64,000 nt of DNA from Ampullaceana balthica (Eukaryota; Mollusca; Gastropoda; Lymnaeidae): contig CALYLW010000168.1 of assembly GCA_944989445.1 (NCBI GenBank), positions 890,585-954,584 of the forward strand, in the 5' to 3' direction. Of the stretch, positions 45,342 through 56,260 are shown one piece after another. The position numbers and the translations under genes were made by a program. A model generated the notes under the pieces. The model ran no database searches, had not been told where the DNA came from, and saw only the letters and a list, made by a program, of their open reading frames with translations. The first letter of the stretch is position 1, and the number at the start of each line of letters is the position of its first letter.

Positions 45342-45939
45342 AATATGCCAATATGTCACAGACACAATTGGTACAAGGTTTCTAATCAGTTTAGACAACG
45401 AAGATGTGAAATAGGCAACTCTGTCCCTAATGGAGTAACCATGGTAATCATGGTGGTAGGCACTCAATAGGCTGTAAAAAACAAAACAACAACAAAGCAA
45501 ATATTAAAAGGGTTTCGTTGTAAGAAAACTTGTTAAACTCAATATTGCATGTGGCCAGCGTAATTTTTAGAAAGGATACCATCACTGTGTTGTGTTTATT
45601 TGTGTGGCAGTCAGCTGGAACGCTTAGCTGGGTATGTCGTGTGGTTTCCGTCATTTATTTTATCTTATGTTCAGAGGCGTTAATAGAGTTAATATCAAAC
45701 AGTTTTTAAAAAATTGTCTCTTTGTTAGCCCTTCCATGGACTTCGCCCTCTGCTCTGGCGAGACCCTGCCCTTTAGTCAACCCACTTGTTGGTACCGTCT
45801 ACTGTTCAAATGTTAAATGGCTCTATTGTTTTGTTTTGTATGTTTTTTTTATTGAAGGTTGGGGGGCTATTTGCCAAATATTAACTATTAGAAAAGTTAT
45901 TTATTATCTGTAATCTGTGAAATCTTGTCTCCCTCGCAG
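45342..45939. other. Upstream intron sequence of the synaptotagmin gene
   Basis: Leads into a pyrimidine-rich acceptor ending TCTCCCTCGCAG at 45939. I found no upstream exon. Confidence 0.6.
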
Positions 45940-46790
45940 GTCCAGATGTTGTTTTAGTGGGTGGCATCACAGGCGGCGTCGCTCTGTTTGTCGGACTGGT
46001 CATGGTCATCGCATGGTACGTGTACCGGAAGAAGAAGGGCCTCACGCTGCTTCCGACCACCGACACCTCCACGGGTCTTCCCACCACGCAATGGGCGGCA
46101 ACTCCAGGGGCCATACCCATCAGCAGGAGTTACCCCGACATCATCACGCATTCGGACCAGGGGAAGGCACCGGGCAACCTGACCAAGAAGAACATCTTTC
46201 AGATCGCGGACCGCCAGTGGACACTCCCCACGGTCCCGCAGAGGCACCAGAACTTCCAGCGGCTCGTGTCGCACCGGCTCAACATGTCCCAGATCGAGTT
46301 CACGGTCCAGAGCGTCAAACAGAAAGAGCAGCCGGACCTCGGGACCATCAAACCGGAGCTGTACAAACAGGCCTCCGTGGACAGTTTGAGATCCGAGCAC
46401 GTTCCCTGCGGTAAGCTGTTCTTCAGCTTGCGGTACAGCCAGGAGGAGCTAACCCTCATCGTCACGATAAACAGGGCCGAGAATCTGCCGGCCAAAGACT
46501 TCTCGGGGACCTCGGATCCCTACGTGAAAGTTTATCTTCTGCCAGACCGGAAGACGAAACTTCAGACCAAAGTTCACCGGAAAACCTTGAACCCCGAGTT
46601 TAACGAGACCTTCACCTTTGTCGTGGCTTACGATGACCTTTCTCAGCGGTGTCTACAGTTTAACATTTACGACTTCGATCGATTTTCCCGCCACGACTCC
46701 ATTGGTACAGTTAAGGTCAAGGACATTCTCGGAGAAGGCAGCTTAACGAAGGAAACTTTCTTTGTCCGGGATATTTACGCCTCACAGCAG
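45940..46790 (+). CDS. Synaptotagmin (3/6/10-like), TM + C2A exon
   Basis: Internal exon of a calcium sensor for membrane fusion. Acceptor CAG ends at 45939, donor GTTGGT follows 46790; entry phase 1, exit phase 0. After the split codon it encodes 283 residues. It opens with a hydrophobic segment of about 23 residues ([20 protein letters not shown]), followed by YRKKKG as stop-transfer. A linker includes [13 protein letters not shown], a signature of the 3/6/10 class. C2A starts near [10 protein letters not shown]. Its calcium ligands are all present: AKDFSG and SDPYVKV give two Asp, [10 protein letters not shown] gives three. [13 protein letters not shown] is the polybasic/beta-4 region. The GTG at 45957 is an internal Val, not a start. 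Less AT-rich than its surroundings. Confidence 0.93.
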
Positions 46791-46984
46791 GTTGGTGGAG
46801 TTTCTACATTTGCAAAAAACGATTTCATTAACCATTAGTCAATTTTAGCGTATTGTGTCTTGACATTATTTTCTAAAAGATCTTCCTTAGAGTTGTCTCT
46901 ATTTTCAAAATAATTTAAACTGCGATTTTTGCTTCCGCAATATATGCGAGTAAACTGATTTTCAAATGATAATTTTAAAAAACT

Positions 46985-47594
46985 CGTAAAAAACAAAGTT
47001 TTTGACCATAAATCCTTTGTATGCGAGACATAACTAAAAGTATGTTCATTATAATACGCATTGCACGACAATCCAAAAATCCAAAATTTTAGTTATGTCT
47101 CATATATAAAGGATTTACAGTTAAAAAACTACTACAGTCTGCCTGCTAAATTTCAGCTCGATTTGATCACGGGAAAGGGTTATAAAAACATGTTTAATAT
47201 AATGCGCACCGCGCGATAGACTAGCATAAACATTTACAGATCGGGAATATATTTTAAAAAAAGTATCATCAATATAATACGCACCGCACCGCGCGACAGG
47301 AAAATATTAAAAAGGTTATTTAATATAATACGCGCCGCGACAGTCTTGCACAAATATTTACATGCTACATAGAGATACATAGAGATAATCTAAAAATTCA
47401 TTAATTTAATTGAAGTACATTAGATCGATGTGTAATTTTGATAGATCATTTATATCGTCGGCACGAGTCAGCCTGCAAAATTTCTGATTGCTAGCATACG
47501 GGCAAGTGGGTTAAAAATCGGTCCAAAGTTTTTTCGGGAAAAATATCAAACAAACAATCAAACAAACGCCACGAGTTAATATAAGGGATTTAAA
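46985..47594 (-). mobile_element. HINE-like element, with internal rearrangement
   Basis: The + strand opens CTCGTAAAAAACAAAGTTTT and closes ATATAAGGGATTT at 47594. Near 47085-47125 a second 3'-type block (TCTCATATATAAAGGATTTA) lies in the opposite orientation, so two copies are fused. GTGCGCATTATATT-type blocks put it in the same subfamily as 14322-14813. Confidence 0.7.
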
Positions 47595-47881
47595 AATACA
47601 ATTTTTTCAAAGAATTGTTGAGACGAATAAAATGGCATCTGGTTCAGTTGTGGTTAAAAACATTATTCATCTACCATTTGTTTGTGGGGGATGCTTGGCG
47701 GTTGATGGGTCTTATTGAGTCAACTCACAGGTGGTTGTAAGCCCCAGCTAAATCTTAGATGGATCAGACACCACAAGGGACCCGAGTGGTTGGGACAATA
47801 TGAACACGGATGTCAAGTCATGTTAGGGATGGAGAACCTATGTATCTAAAACCAGCGTATTGTAGGCGGTGTAATATAGAC
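47595..47881. other. No feature seen
   Basis: Unique-looking sequence; no supported feature. Confidence 0.35.
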
Positions 47882-48219
47882 CAGGGATTGGGAAACTTTT
47901 TGTCTGAGAGAGCCATAAACACCACATATTTTGAAAAGTAATTCCGTAAGAGCCATATACATTGTATTATGTTGAAAACTAAAAATTCAAGTTAATGTGA
48001 TCATTTTGTGTAACTTCAACACTAAAAGTACAATTATTATGTCTCTGAATTCTTTTAAATAACATTGTTGTGCTGTTTTTGTTAATATGCAATTAATATG
48101 TAACTCAAATAAGTCAGAATAGACATTTTTTTTAAAATAAACGATTATTTGTCTGAGAGCCGGATGCAGCAATCAAAAGAGCCACATCTGGCTCGTGAGC
48201 CATGGTTTCCCGACCCCTG
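47882..48219. mobile_element. hAT-like MITE, CAGGG ends
   Basis: The left end CAGGGATTGGGAAACTTT and right end GTTTCCCGACCCCTG are inverted complements with few changes. Internal GAGAGCC and AGAGCCACATCTGGCTCG motifs recur at both ends. No convincing 8-base target duplication is seen. The right two-thirds are repeated at 48687-48892. Confidence 0.8.
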
Positions 48220-48236
48220 TCCTAAAGAATAAAATG

Positions 48237-48683
48237 ATGATTGCGTAGGATTCTACGCATCAAGTGGCAGGACAAGATCACCAATGTCGAGGTACTCAGA
48301 AGAAGCCATATGCTTAGTATGCACTCAATTCTGAGTGAGAGGCGCCTGCGGTGGTTGGGTCATGTCCGCAGGATGAGCTCGGAGCGCATACCTAGAGCCT
48401 TGCTTTACTGTGAACTGGCAACCGGTATGAGAAAAAGAGGTCGCCCCTGCTTGCGCTTCAAGGACGTCTGCAAGAAAGAGATGTCATTGGCACAGATAGA
48501 CCATAAAACGTGGGAGACCATTGCCGAGGAGGGCACCTCCTGGCGGGCAAAAGTGCGTGAGGGCATTCATGTCGCGGATTCATAGCTTTGAGTGAAGAGA
48601 GAAGGGCCAGGAGAAAGGGGAGGGGGACAGAGGAGCAGGAGTACACGCCATCGTCCCATGAGGACGGACGATTGCCATATATA
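48237..48683 (+). pseudogene. LINE ORF2 3' fragment
   Basis: Frame from 48241 to 48585 encodes LRRILRIKWQDKITNVEVL, RRLRWLGHVRRMSSERIP and GMRKRGRPCLRFKDVCKKEM, then KTWETIAEEGTSWRAKV. This parallels the C-terminal region of the LINE at 18624-21962 (LRKILGIKWQNKIP; LRWAGHVVRMPDERLPK) but is clearly a different family. The 3' end, GTCCCATGAGGACGGACGA, resembles the other LINE end. It is 5'-truncated and lies between two copies of a hAT MITE segment. Confidence 0.85.
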
Positions 48684-48686
48684 AAT

Positions 48687-48892
48687 AAACACTAAAAGTA
48701 CATTAATTATGTCTCTGAATTCTTTTTAATAACATTGTTATGCTGTTTTTATATGCAATTAATAAAATTAATATGTAGATCAAAGGAGTCTGAATAAACA
48801 TTTTTAAAAAAATAATCGAACATTTGTTTGAGAGCCAGATGCAGCCATAAGTAGAGCCACATCTGGCTTGCGAGCCATGGTTTTCCGACCCC
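48687..48892. repeat. Second copy of the hAT MITE right part
   Basis: From AACACTAAAAGTACATTAAT to GTTTTCCGACCCCTG it matches 48016-48219, and the match continues into the flank (TCCTAAA-ATAAAAT). So the duplicated unit includes DNA beyond the MITE end. Confidence 0.8.
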
Positions 48893-49360
48893 TGTCCTAA
48901 AATATAAAATCTCCTGCCTTCCTGGTGGAAAACACAGAAATAAGGATACTTAATTTTCAAAATATTTCTTTTGTACAAAATGTTAAAGGAATCTTAAATG
49001 AATCATAAATTGAGTAAATAACACAACTAAACTGACCAATAAATTCAATTTAAAAAAAACAACGCCAGACACTCTGAAACTAATATAGGCCCGAATTTAT
49101 GTGATTATTTATAGTAACTGAATGAATACGTTTGATTGTGATCGTGGCTCCACACCTTGTTCACATTTAATTTGACCTGTCACATAGCAACAGTCTCAAT
49201 GAGCCCCACATTTCGCTTTCTAGCAAATAATTGTGGTATAATTAAACCCAGATTATCATAGTCACTGAAGAGACGGTATCTTTAATCCGGTCAATGTGTC
49301 CTACAAAGTTTGTTATCACCGTTTTACTGCATTCTTTCTTTATTTACTAATAAATAATTA
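48893..49360. other. No feature seen
   Basis: AT-rich intron sequence. Confidence 0.4.
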
Positions 49361-49390
49361 CTAGCTGGGATAACCGTCGTTTGACGATTT
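49361..49390 (-). mobile_element. Helitron 3' end
   Basis: Read on the minus strand: hairpin CGTC-AAAC-GACG, then GTTATCCCAG, then CTAG followed by T. This is a canonical Helitron terminus. The element would extend to the right. Its 5' TC end was not located, so only the terminus is annotated. Confidence 0.6.
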
Positions 49391-49677
49391 AAAAAAAAAC
49401 AGATTTAAAAAAAAAGACAGAAAAAAAAAGAATAGAATTCCAGACAGTTGGACCTAGGGTGCTGAAATTTTGCATGGGACCCTCATTTGACCCGGGACAG
49501 GTCATAGGCTATGTTTCAACCCCAGGTGACCACACTTAGGGTAAGGGGACCCATTATGTTGCCTTGTTGCTTATAAGAGCTATAAGGTTTTAATTATTAG
49601 AGACAATTCAAACCGCGGTAAGTTTCGCCATAGCTCGTGGTAAGAGCTGGTGCCAGAAAAAAAAACTGTCAGCTTTA

Positions 49678-49905
49678 GCCATACTCTCTACTCTCTAGCC
49701 TGGATCTGGAACCAGACAAAAACTGCGTCAGGTAAAGCCATACTCTCTTACCTGGATCTGGTACCAAACAAAAACTGTGTCAAGTTAAGCCGTACTCTCT
49801 AACCTGGATCTGGAACCAGACAAAAACTGTGCCAGGTTAAGCCATACTCTCTAACTTGGATCTGGTACCAGACAAAAACTGTCTCAGATGGATCCATACT
49901 CTCTA
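49678..49905. repeat. 52-base minisatellite, four to five units
   Basis: Units have CATACTCTCTAACCTGGATC, TGGAACCAGACAAAAACTGT and GTCAGGTTAAGC. The units alternate GGAACCAGA and GGTACCAAA/GGTACCAGA. Confidence 0.85.
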
Positions 49906-50359
49906 CCCTATGATATTTGATTGGAACTCTCCTCTGTGGTACGGTACAGTTGCTCGTCCACCTCCAGGGGAAGTAATAATAACGTCCCGTGGGACAACGC
50001 GTAGATGAAACCCCGTGCCCTGCCCACCGGCCCTAGGGATAAGGGAGAGCAGAGTTTAGAGCAAGGAGCTAAAAATAACCAGGGCATCCTCATCATTTGG
50101 CATTTGTGTGTTGATGTCGGACATCCCGATGGCCATCACGTGACAGGTCATCTTACTAATACGTTATGCAGACTGTATCCCGTGTATGATGAGGGATTCT
50201 CAAAAAAAATCTAACAGACCTCGACACACATAATTGAAATAGGTGCTTTTGTAAGGTTGCCTCTTGGAATGACTACATTTGTGTGGTGCACTATTACAAG
50301 AACAATTGTTAGTCGGGCATTGTTGAAATGACAATTTTTGTGTGGGGCATTGTTAAAAT
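49906..50359. other. No feature seen
   Basis: Intron sequence with no supported feature. Confidence 0.4.
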
Positions 50360-50490
50360 TTATATTTTAGGCGAGAGTAAGGGTTTAGTATCGGGGTTAG
50401 ATTAGAGTTTAGTGTTACGGCTAGAGGTTAGGGTTAGGGTTCGGTGTAAGGGCTAGGGGTTAGGGTTAGGGCAAAAGTTAAGGCTTGGGT
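50360..50490 (+). repeat. Degenerate interstitial telomere-like repeat
   Basis: Repeated GGTTAGGGTTAGGG and variants (GGTTTAGTAT, GGGCTAGGGGTTAGG). The exact TTAGGG hexamer recurs in two short runs among degenerate units. Confidence 0.7.
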
Positions 50491-50884
50491 TCTTAATCTG
50501 CTCACTGACGTTGATAAGCGGGATGTGATGAGATGGTGCCGCAATGATTGTAGGAGATTATGTTTTAAAATTCGGTTCAATGAAATTAAAGCAGAAATTA
50601 AATTGTAGCTCGCAAAAGCGAATAAATAAGTTAAATGTAAAAAAATCTTTTTTTAAAAAGGACACGCTTTTATTTACATATAGAAATTGCACTAAATATG
50701 TATAATACAAAAAAACAAACATTTTCCCCTAACTGAAAATTGAACCTCGTACCCCCATGTCGGCAATCGATAACGCTTATATTTCGGCCAGCAAGACTTG
50801 ATGTTGATAGTACTTTTTAAAGTTATAATAATTGTATCCCTCTAGGGCGAATTCAGGCATGGTACATTGACGCAAGTGATAATA
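50491..50884. other. Partly dispersed repeat
   Basis: AATCTTTTTTTAAAAAGGAC at 50643 also occurs near 12028. Nothing else recognised. Confidence 0.4.
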
Positions 50885-51120
50885 TTTTATATAGACAAAA
50901 ACTAAAAACTAAAAGTGCAATAATTTCAATACGGTACATTCGATCGATCTGAAATTTTGATACAATGCATTGTCATCCAAGATCTATCTGTGGTAAAATT
51001 TTTAGATCTATTGGACCATCAGAAGTGGTATAATTTTACGTTTCAAGTTTTGAAGGAAGGATGGAAGGAAGGGTGGATGGATACAACATACAGACATTGT
51101 GACTTAAATAAAAGCGTGTA
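50885..51120 (-). repeat. HINE-like fragment, subfamily 2
   Basis: Matches 13250-13480: CGATCGATCTGAAATTTTGA, TCATCCAAGATCTATCTGTG and a GGAAGGATGGA tail. Termini are missing. Confidence 0.65.
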
Positions 51121-51360
51121 ATAATTAAATTCTATTACAGTGTTACATTTTATACAACATAGGGCGCAGAAGAAAAAGTGAAATTGGTGTCGACGACGGT
51201 GTAGTTCTTGTAGAGATTTTTACATCTTTACATTTAACGAAGGAACACATCAGTTTTGAACTTAAATTATGACCTAAATTAGGACGAGTTTCTTGACTTC
51301 ACTTAAAACGTCGCTGGAGTTAGTAGCCTTGTATACTCCCATATTCTTGATGATTTAGTC

Positions 51361-51568
51361 CATCGGTGGCCAGACCTCAAGTAACTGAGAGCCATTTTAA
51401 AATATTTAAAAATTGCTGATAGCTGTATTGAGGCACTATGGGTCATTAAACTGGCTTGAAAAGCTTCCATTAATCCTTGTAAGATATCTCGCATATATTG
51501 TACGCGAGCCGCAATGTCGACACAGATGAGCCGCATGCGGCTCGCGAGCCGTGGTTTGGCCACCTTTG
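51361..51568. mobile_element. hAT MITE, exact target duplication
   Basis: Ends CATCGGTGGCCAGACC and GGTTTGGCCACCTTTG. Exact 8-base duplication ATTTAGTC at 51353-51360 and 51569-51576. Contains GAGCCGCATGCGGCTC, a short palindrome near the right end. 208 bases. Confidence 0.9.
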
Positions 51569-51964
51569 ATTTAGTCAATGGAATCTGATTCTTTTTGAAC
51601 ATAGCATTACAGCAAATAGATTCCGAGGAAATATTGTCGATCATTGGAGAGGTAAGACTTGCAAGGTATATTTGGAAAAAAGTTGCATTAACAAACTGAA
51701 GATGAAGAAAATACATTTACAAACCTGTGTTGATAAAGCTTACAATCTTAAATTTAACTGGATAGCTTTGCAATAAGCAGCAATGATTCATGTATCTCCA
51801 ACCTAAGAGTCAGTAAATTGTAGTTTATCGTTTGAGATGATGGATCTACAGCTCTTCGTTGTGGCAAATAGCTTCACAACACAAGGCTCTCGTTTGAATG
51901 AATTTGTCGGGGCTGCTTGCAGAAAGAATAATGAATGAATTTTAACCATCAATAAGTCTAGGCG

Positions 51965-52345
51965 AATACCTCAAAACATATAACCTATCAACAAGCTTCC
52001 AAAAAGTAGCCGAGGAACAGATCTCCAAAAATTAGCAAAAGAACAGATCTCCAAAAATAGTCCTCCAACAACTAGCCTTTCAACAGTCTACGGATAAATA
52101 GACAATTAACAATCCTCATACATTTAGTCGCTGACAATAATTTTAAAAAATTAGACTATCGACAATTATCAAACAATTAGCCTATGAAGAATTCGTCAAC
52201 ACACAATCCCATTTAATAATCCCCCAACAATTAGCCGATGAACAATCCTCCAGCAATAATCCTTGGAGCAATCCGTCAACAGCTAGCCTATGAAAAGTAC
52301 TTCAATTACCAGCCTATAGGAGCAATCCTCCAACAATTAGCCAAC
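51965..52345. repeat. Degenerate tandem repeat, about 25-35-base steps
   Basis: Recurring CAATCCTCCAACAATTAGCC and CCTATGAA variants. Two neighbouring units with GAACAGATCTCCAAAAAT are closest to each other. Confidence 0.6.
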
Positions 52346-52462
52346 AAACATTCCCGCGACAGCAGCGCCAATAAGCCGGTCACCTGGTTTGGGTAGTGTT
52401 TGCTTGACAAATTTTAATTTCATGGTAATAGTTTGCCATACGGGAGCTGTTGGATGTGAGTT

Positions 52463-52732
52463 GGGACGCGGTGGTCGAGTGGCAGCGCGCTCGACTGGTG
52501 TACCGAAACCATGTTCGAAGGCAAGGATGTGTTCCCGGGGCCTAGGGCGTTCCTGAGTCACCCAGCTCCGAATGGGTACCTAACACTAGTTAGGCGGCTG
52601 GGTAATGCGTGGAACCCACAAAGCCGTGGCTTGTGAACGCTGCATCACTTGCCAACAGATCATCTGTCATGGTATGTTGACGCAATTATCTTCTGCATAG
52701 AAGGGGCGTCTGTAAAGATAAGATAAGATAAG
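52463..52732 (+). mobile_element. SINE family 1, copy 3
   Basis: GGGACGCGGTGGTCGAGTGG head, full body and (GATAA)n end. A 7-base direct repeat GTGAGTT stands before the head and at the tail end and may be the target duplication. The B-box segment is altered (CATGTTCGAAGGC). Confidence 0.85.
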
Positions 52733-52832
52733 TGAGTTCAGCGCTATTCTTCCAGTGTGTAGTGAACTGTGGTGAATGACGCGAGGTCCTATAACCTGAA
52801 TCTGTGTCTCTAACGTTACCGTTAACATTTTT

Positions 52833-53378
52833 AAATCCCTAATATTAACTTCACCGCCGTCTCTCTCTGTCGTCATCTCTCTCTGTCTGTCTGTCTTGGG
52901 CGGGCGGGCGGAAAAACAAAAGTCAAAAATTACCCACTTCCCGTTATCCAATCGAGCTGAAATTTGGCATACGGACCCGTCTCACCTAACAATGCATCGT
53001 ATCAAAATTTCAGATCGATCGAACGTACCGTAATTAAATCAATGCATTTTTAGTTTATCCTTATATAACGTATGTAATTCAAATTCACTGTTTGTTATTG
53101 TTTTTTTCCCACGTGAGAGTTTGAGTTGACGCGTTGACGCGACCCATCGAAGTACTGGCGTGCTTTTGTTTACATTTTACGTGTCACGCTGAGCTCGGTC
53201 AAGCGATCGGTGACCAGACTTTTCCCATCTCCCCCCCACACCCCCCCACCCCCAGGGTTGTGAAGCAAAGTTGAGTTAAGACAGATTCAGTCTGTAAATG
53301 TTTGTCGCGTTTGAACATAATCAATACTGTTAGTTATGTCTCATATATAAGGGATTTATAGTCAAAAACTTTGTTTTT
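52833..53378 (+). mobile_element. HINE-like element feeding the 16-mer array
   Basis: Starts AAATCCCTAATATTAACTTC (one change in the terminal repeat), has the (CT)n tract, the GGCGGGCGGAAAAAC block and a C-rich tract near 53225-53260. It ends with ATATAAGGGATTT and the hairpin CAAAAACTTTGTTTTTA. The 16-mer array follows without a gap. Confidence 0.85.
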
Positions 53379-53890
53379 ACGGGTTTGTTTTATTACGGGT
53401 TTGTTTTATTACGGGTTTGTTTTATTACGGGTTTGTTTTATTACGGGTTTGTTTTATTACGCGTTTGTTTTATTACGGGTTTGTTTTATTACGGGTTTGT
53501 TTTATTACGGGTTTGTTTTATTACGGGGTTTGTTTTATTACGGGTTTTTTTTATTACGGGTTTTTTTATTACGGGTTTGTGTTATTACGGGTTTGTTTTA
53601 TTACGGGTTTGTTTTATTACGGGTTTGTTTTATTACGGGTTTGTTTTATTACGGGTCTGTTTTATTACCGGTTTGTTTTATTACGGGTTTGTTTTATTAC
53701 GGGTTTGTTTTATTACGGGTTTGTTTTATTACGGGTTTGTTTTATTACGGGTTTGTTTTATTACGGGTTTGTTTTATTACGGGTTTGTTTTATTACGGGT
53801 TTGTTTTATTAAGGGTTTGTTTTATTACGGGTTTGTTTTATTACGGGTTTGTTTTATTACGGGTTTGTTTCATTACGGGTTTGTTTTATT
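53379..53890 (+). repeat. 16-base tandem array, net 32 units
   Basis: Unit ACGGGTTTGTTTTATT, exactly the terminal 16-mer that ends each HINE-like copy. The array is 512 bases, 32 unit lengths. Most units are identical; one is 17 bases, one 15, and a few have single changes (CCGG, AAGGG, GTGTTATT). Very low divergence implies a recent expansion or continuing homogenisation. Long frames across it are artefacts of a stop-free unit. Confidence 0.95.
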
Positions 53891-54730
53891 TAAATATCTT
53901 GGAGACAACCATCCGGTGATACTTAAACACAACGAAGGTGGGGAGTTTTGTTTTTTTCTTCTGTTATTCCTGTCTTACTGTTTTCTAAACCGCTTGTTTA
54001 GCCACTGAAGGCTATCCATCAATCTTCAGCATTCCAAGGTTTCATCTAACAGTTTTATATTTCTAATTCATTTAACCGTAACGCACGCATTTCACGAGGA
54101 ATCGATTAAGTGCTCTGTAACTTCTTTTATCTATCTACCTACTTTCATAGTTTTTTTTTAAATTGAAACTTCAGTTTTCAATTAACATTATTTTCCTTCT
54201 TTTACCTTCACGCTTCATACCACAGATGGACATTCTATACGCGTTTTAGATTTGTACAGCGTCTGTTTTTCTACAGCGCCTTTGTTTCTACTCTGAGATC
54301 GAGGGGGAAAAAAAGTCATTTTGATCAGGGAACTTAAACAGCACTTAAATGAAATTAATTATTTTTTCCTTAATTTTGTTTTGTACTTGCATAGTCTGCT
54401 CAACAAGTTTTTAACAACTTCTCAAGTCTCCCAAAGCTTAAAAACAGATGGGAACAGCGTTTGTTACATCTGTAGTGTAGAGCTCTGGGGACGCCCCCCC
54501 CCCATTGCTGGTCACCGGGGATTAATTAGAGGGCCTGGACATTGATGAATTGCACATATTTCTGTTACGCTGTGATCAAAGAGTGCGGCGCGGTGCAACA
54601 GGGGGGGGGGCAGAATACCGAACGCTTCAAGAGTCCTGCTAATGTAGTGTCACATCAGTTACGTCTTCTTAACAACTGGGATTTTAATACGGAATCTGCA
54701 TTTATATTAGGTAAAAGAAAATAAGACGCA
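53891..54730. other. No gene recognised
   Basis: Homopolymers of C near 54495 and G near 54602. No supported feature. Confidence 0.4.
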
Positions 54731-55007
54731 TCTTATCTTATCTATACAGACGCTCCTTCTATGCAGAAGATAGTTGCGTCCACAGACCATGACAGATGAT
54801 CTGTTGGCAAGTGATGCAGCGTTCACAGGCCACGGCTTTGTGGGTTCCACGCATTACCCAGCCGCCTAACTACATGTAGTGTTAGGTACCCATTCGGAGC
54901 GGGGTGACTCAGGGACGCCCTAGGCCCCGGGAACAAACCCTTGCCTTCACACGGATTCGAACCCGTGACTATCGGTACGACAGTCCAGTGCGCTGCCACT
55001 CGACCAC
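54731..55007 (-). mobile_element. SINE family 1, copy 4
   Basis: Closest to the copy at 25903-26194, with the B box intact (minus strand GGTTCGAATCCGTG). Only the first few bases of the head are missing. Confidence 0.9.
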
Positions 55008-55024
55008 AAAGAAGAAATTAACGT

Positions 55025-55190
55025 GTCGGTAGGAAGCCTACTTCTGCGAGTGCTTTACATAAACATAATAACATACATATTAGTATGAATGCATTCATAA
55101 ACCATCATATCCTAAGAACCACATAAGTGACAGTACCTTACACATAAGCTACGATTATCGTTAAAGAAATGTTGTTTAATTAATTTTGAA
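55025..55190 (-). repeat. 3' end of the CR1/L2-like LINE
   Basis: Shares AATAACATACATAT, CATTCATA, ACAGTACCTTACACATAAGC and AAATGTTGTTTAATTAATTT with the LINE at 4836-5506. The coding part is lost. Confidence 0.75.
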
Positions 55191-55399
55191 AGTAAAATTA
55201 GCCTGAATTAAACAAAACTTATTGATCACATGCTGTGGAAAGTACATCAGAAACAAATGTAAGAAATATTCACTAAGTGAATCTCTGCTTCTCGAAACAT
55301 TATCCCGACCCGCCCTCCTCCCACAGACGACTATCACACTACCCACTTAATTATAGGTGTTTAAGAATTCATTTTCGCATTAACCTGTGCAAAGTTGTA

Positions 55400-55610
55400 A
55401 GTGAGAGCGCACTGGACAATCGATCCGAGGCAGATCCCGAGTCGCGGGTTCGAGCCCAGGTACTGGCAAGGCCCTGGTGCATTGTGATGGCCATACATTC
55501 CCCTGATGGTTAGTGGTGGCTAAAAGCTTGTGAACGCTACTTCACTTGCCCCATAGTCCGTCATGGACTGGAAAGGGGGTCATGTTTGAAGACTGCATCA
55601 ATATTTAAAA
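55400..55610 (+). mobile_element. tRNA-derived SINE (family 3), copy 1
   Basis: GAGAGCGCACTGGACAATCG, then a B box in GCGGGTTCGAGCCCAGG. The body contains TACTGGCAAGGCC, TTGTGAACGCTACTTCACTTG and CCGTCATGGACTGG, then an A-rich end. Its CGCTACTTCACTTGCC phrase resembles family 1, hinting at a shared core. Second copy at 59830-60035. Confidence 0.8.
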
Positions 55611-56260
55611 AAAAATTACCTATTTGATTTATTTTAATTCTGAGGTGAATAGTTGAAACAATCAGTCAAATAATTATTTTTGTAGTAATCAATATGCATA
55701 GCATCATCACTGGTAGTTTGTCACAGTGTGTTAGAGACCTTGAATTATAATTATCGACAAGCAATTCCTTATTTAATGCCCCCCTCTAAAGTTTCTTGGC
55801 TAATACTGTGTTCAGAATCTTGTACCTCACATTCTAACAAACTCAGCCTATAATTTAGACACGTCATGTCTACAAAATCTAAAGTGCAGTGCTGGAGACG
55901 GATAGGAATTTTGACATCCAATCTCAAAAAGGGATGTGAAAAAATGTTATATAAAAATAAAAACTGGTATGCGTGAGCCTGACTGGATGCCACGAAACAG
56001 CGAACGTGTCGGCAAAAACTAGTCGTCAGGGCACAAACAAAAACAAAAACTAAAAGCGGTAAAAAAATTAAATAAAACCATCTATAGAGCAGAACAAGAA
56101 TAAACCAACCAAAACGAGGTGTGGTGTTTTATGGTCTTTTAGCTCAGCTCTATATGAGCTCACCTGTAGTAAGTCGCGGATTTAAAATGTAACCCATACT
56201 ATCTAAAAAAATGTTACACACACGTTGTCTCTTGTAAACTAGACCAACCATACCAACATG
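55611..56260. other. No feature seen
   Basis: Intron sequence with no supported feature. Confidence 0.4.

Noticed and set aside
45957..46838. Free-standing 293-residue protein starting at 45957 and ending at 46838
   Set aside because: 45957 is a GTG inside the exon; the acceptor at 45939 and donor at 46791 and the C2B exon at 56770 show it is one exon. The last 16 codons are intron.
47882..48219. Eight-base target duplication for this MITE
   Set aside because: ATATAGAC on the left and TCCTAAAG on the right do not match.
50700..50830. SINE head on the minus strand (AGGTTCAATTTTC B-box-like)
   Set aside because: No matching A box at the right spacing and no second copy in the window.
53371..54008. 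Overlapping + frames of 131-207 codons with GLFYYGFVLLRVCFIT repeats
   Set aside because: They are three frames of the stop-free 16-base array; no start context and no independent evidence of coding.
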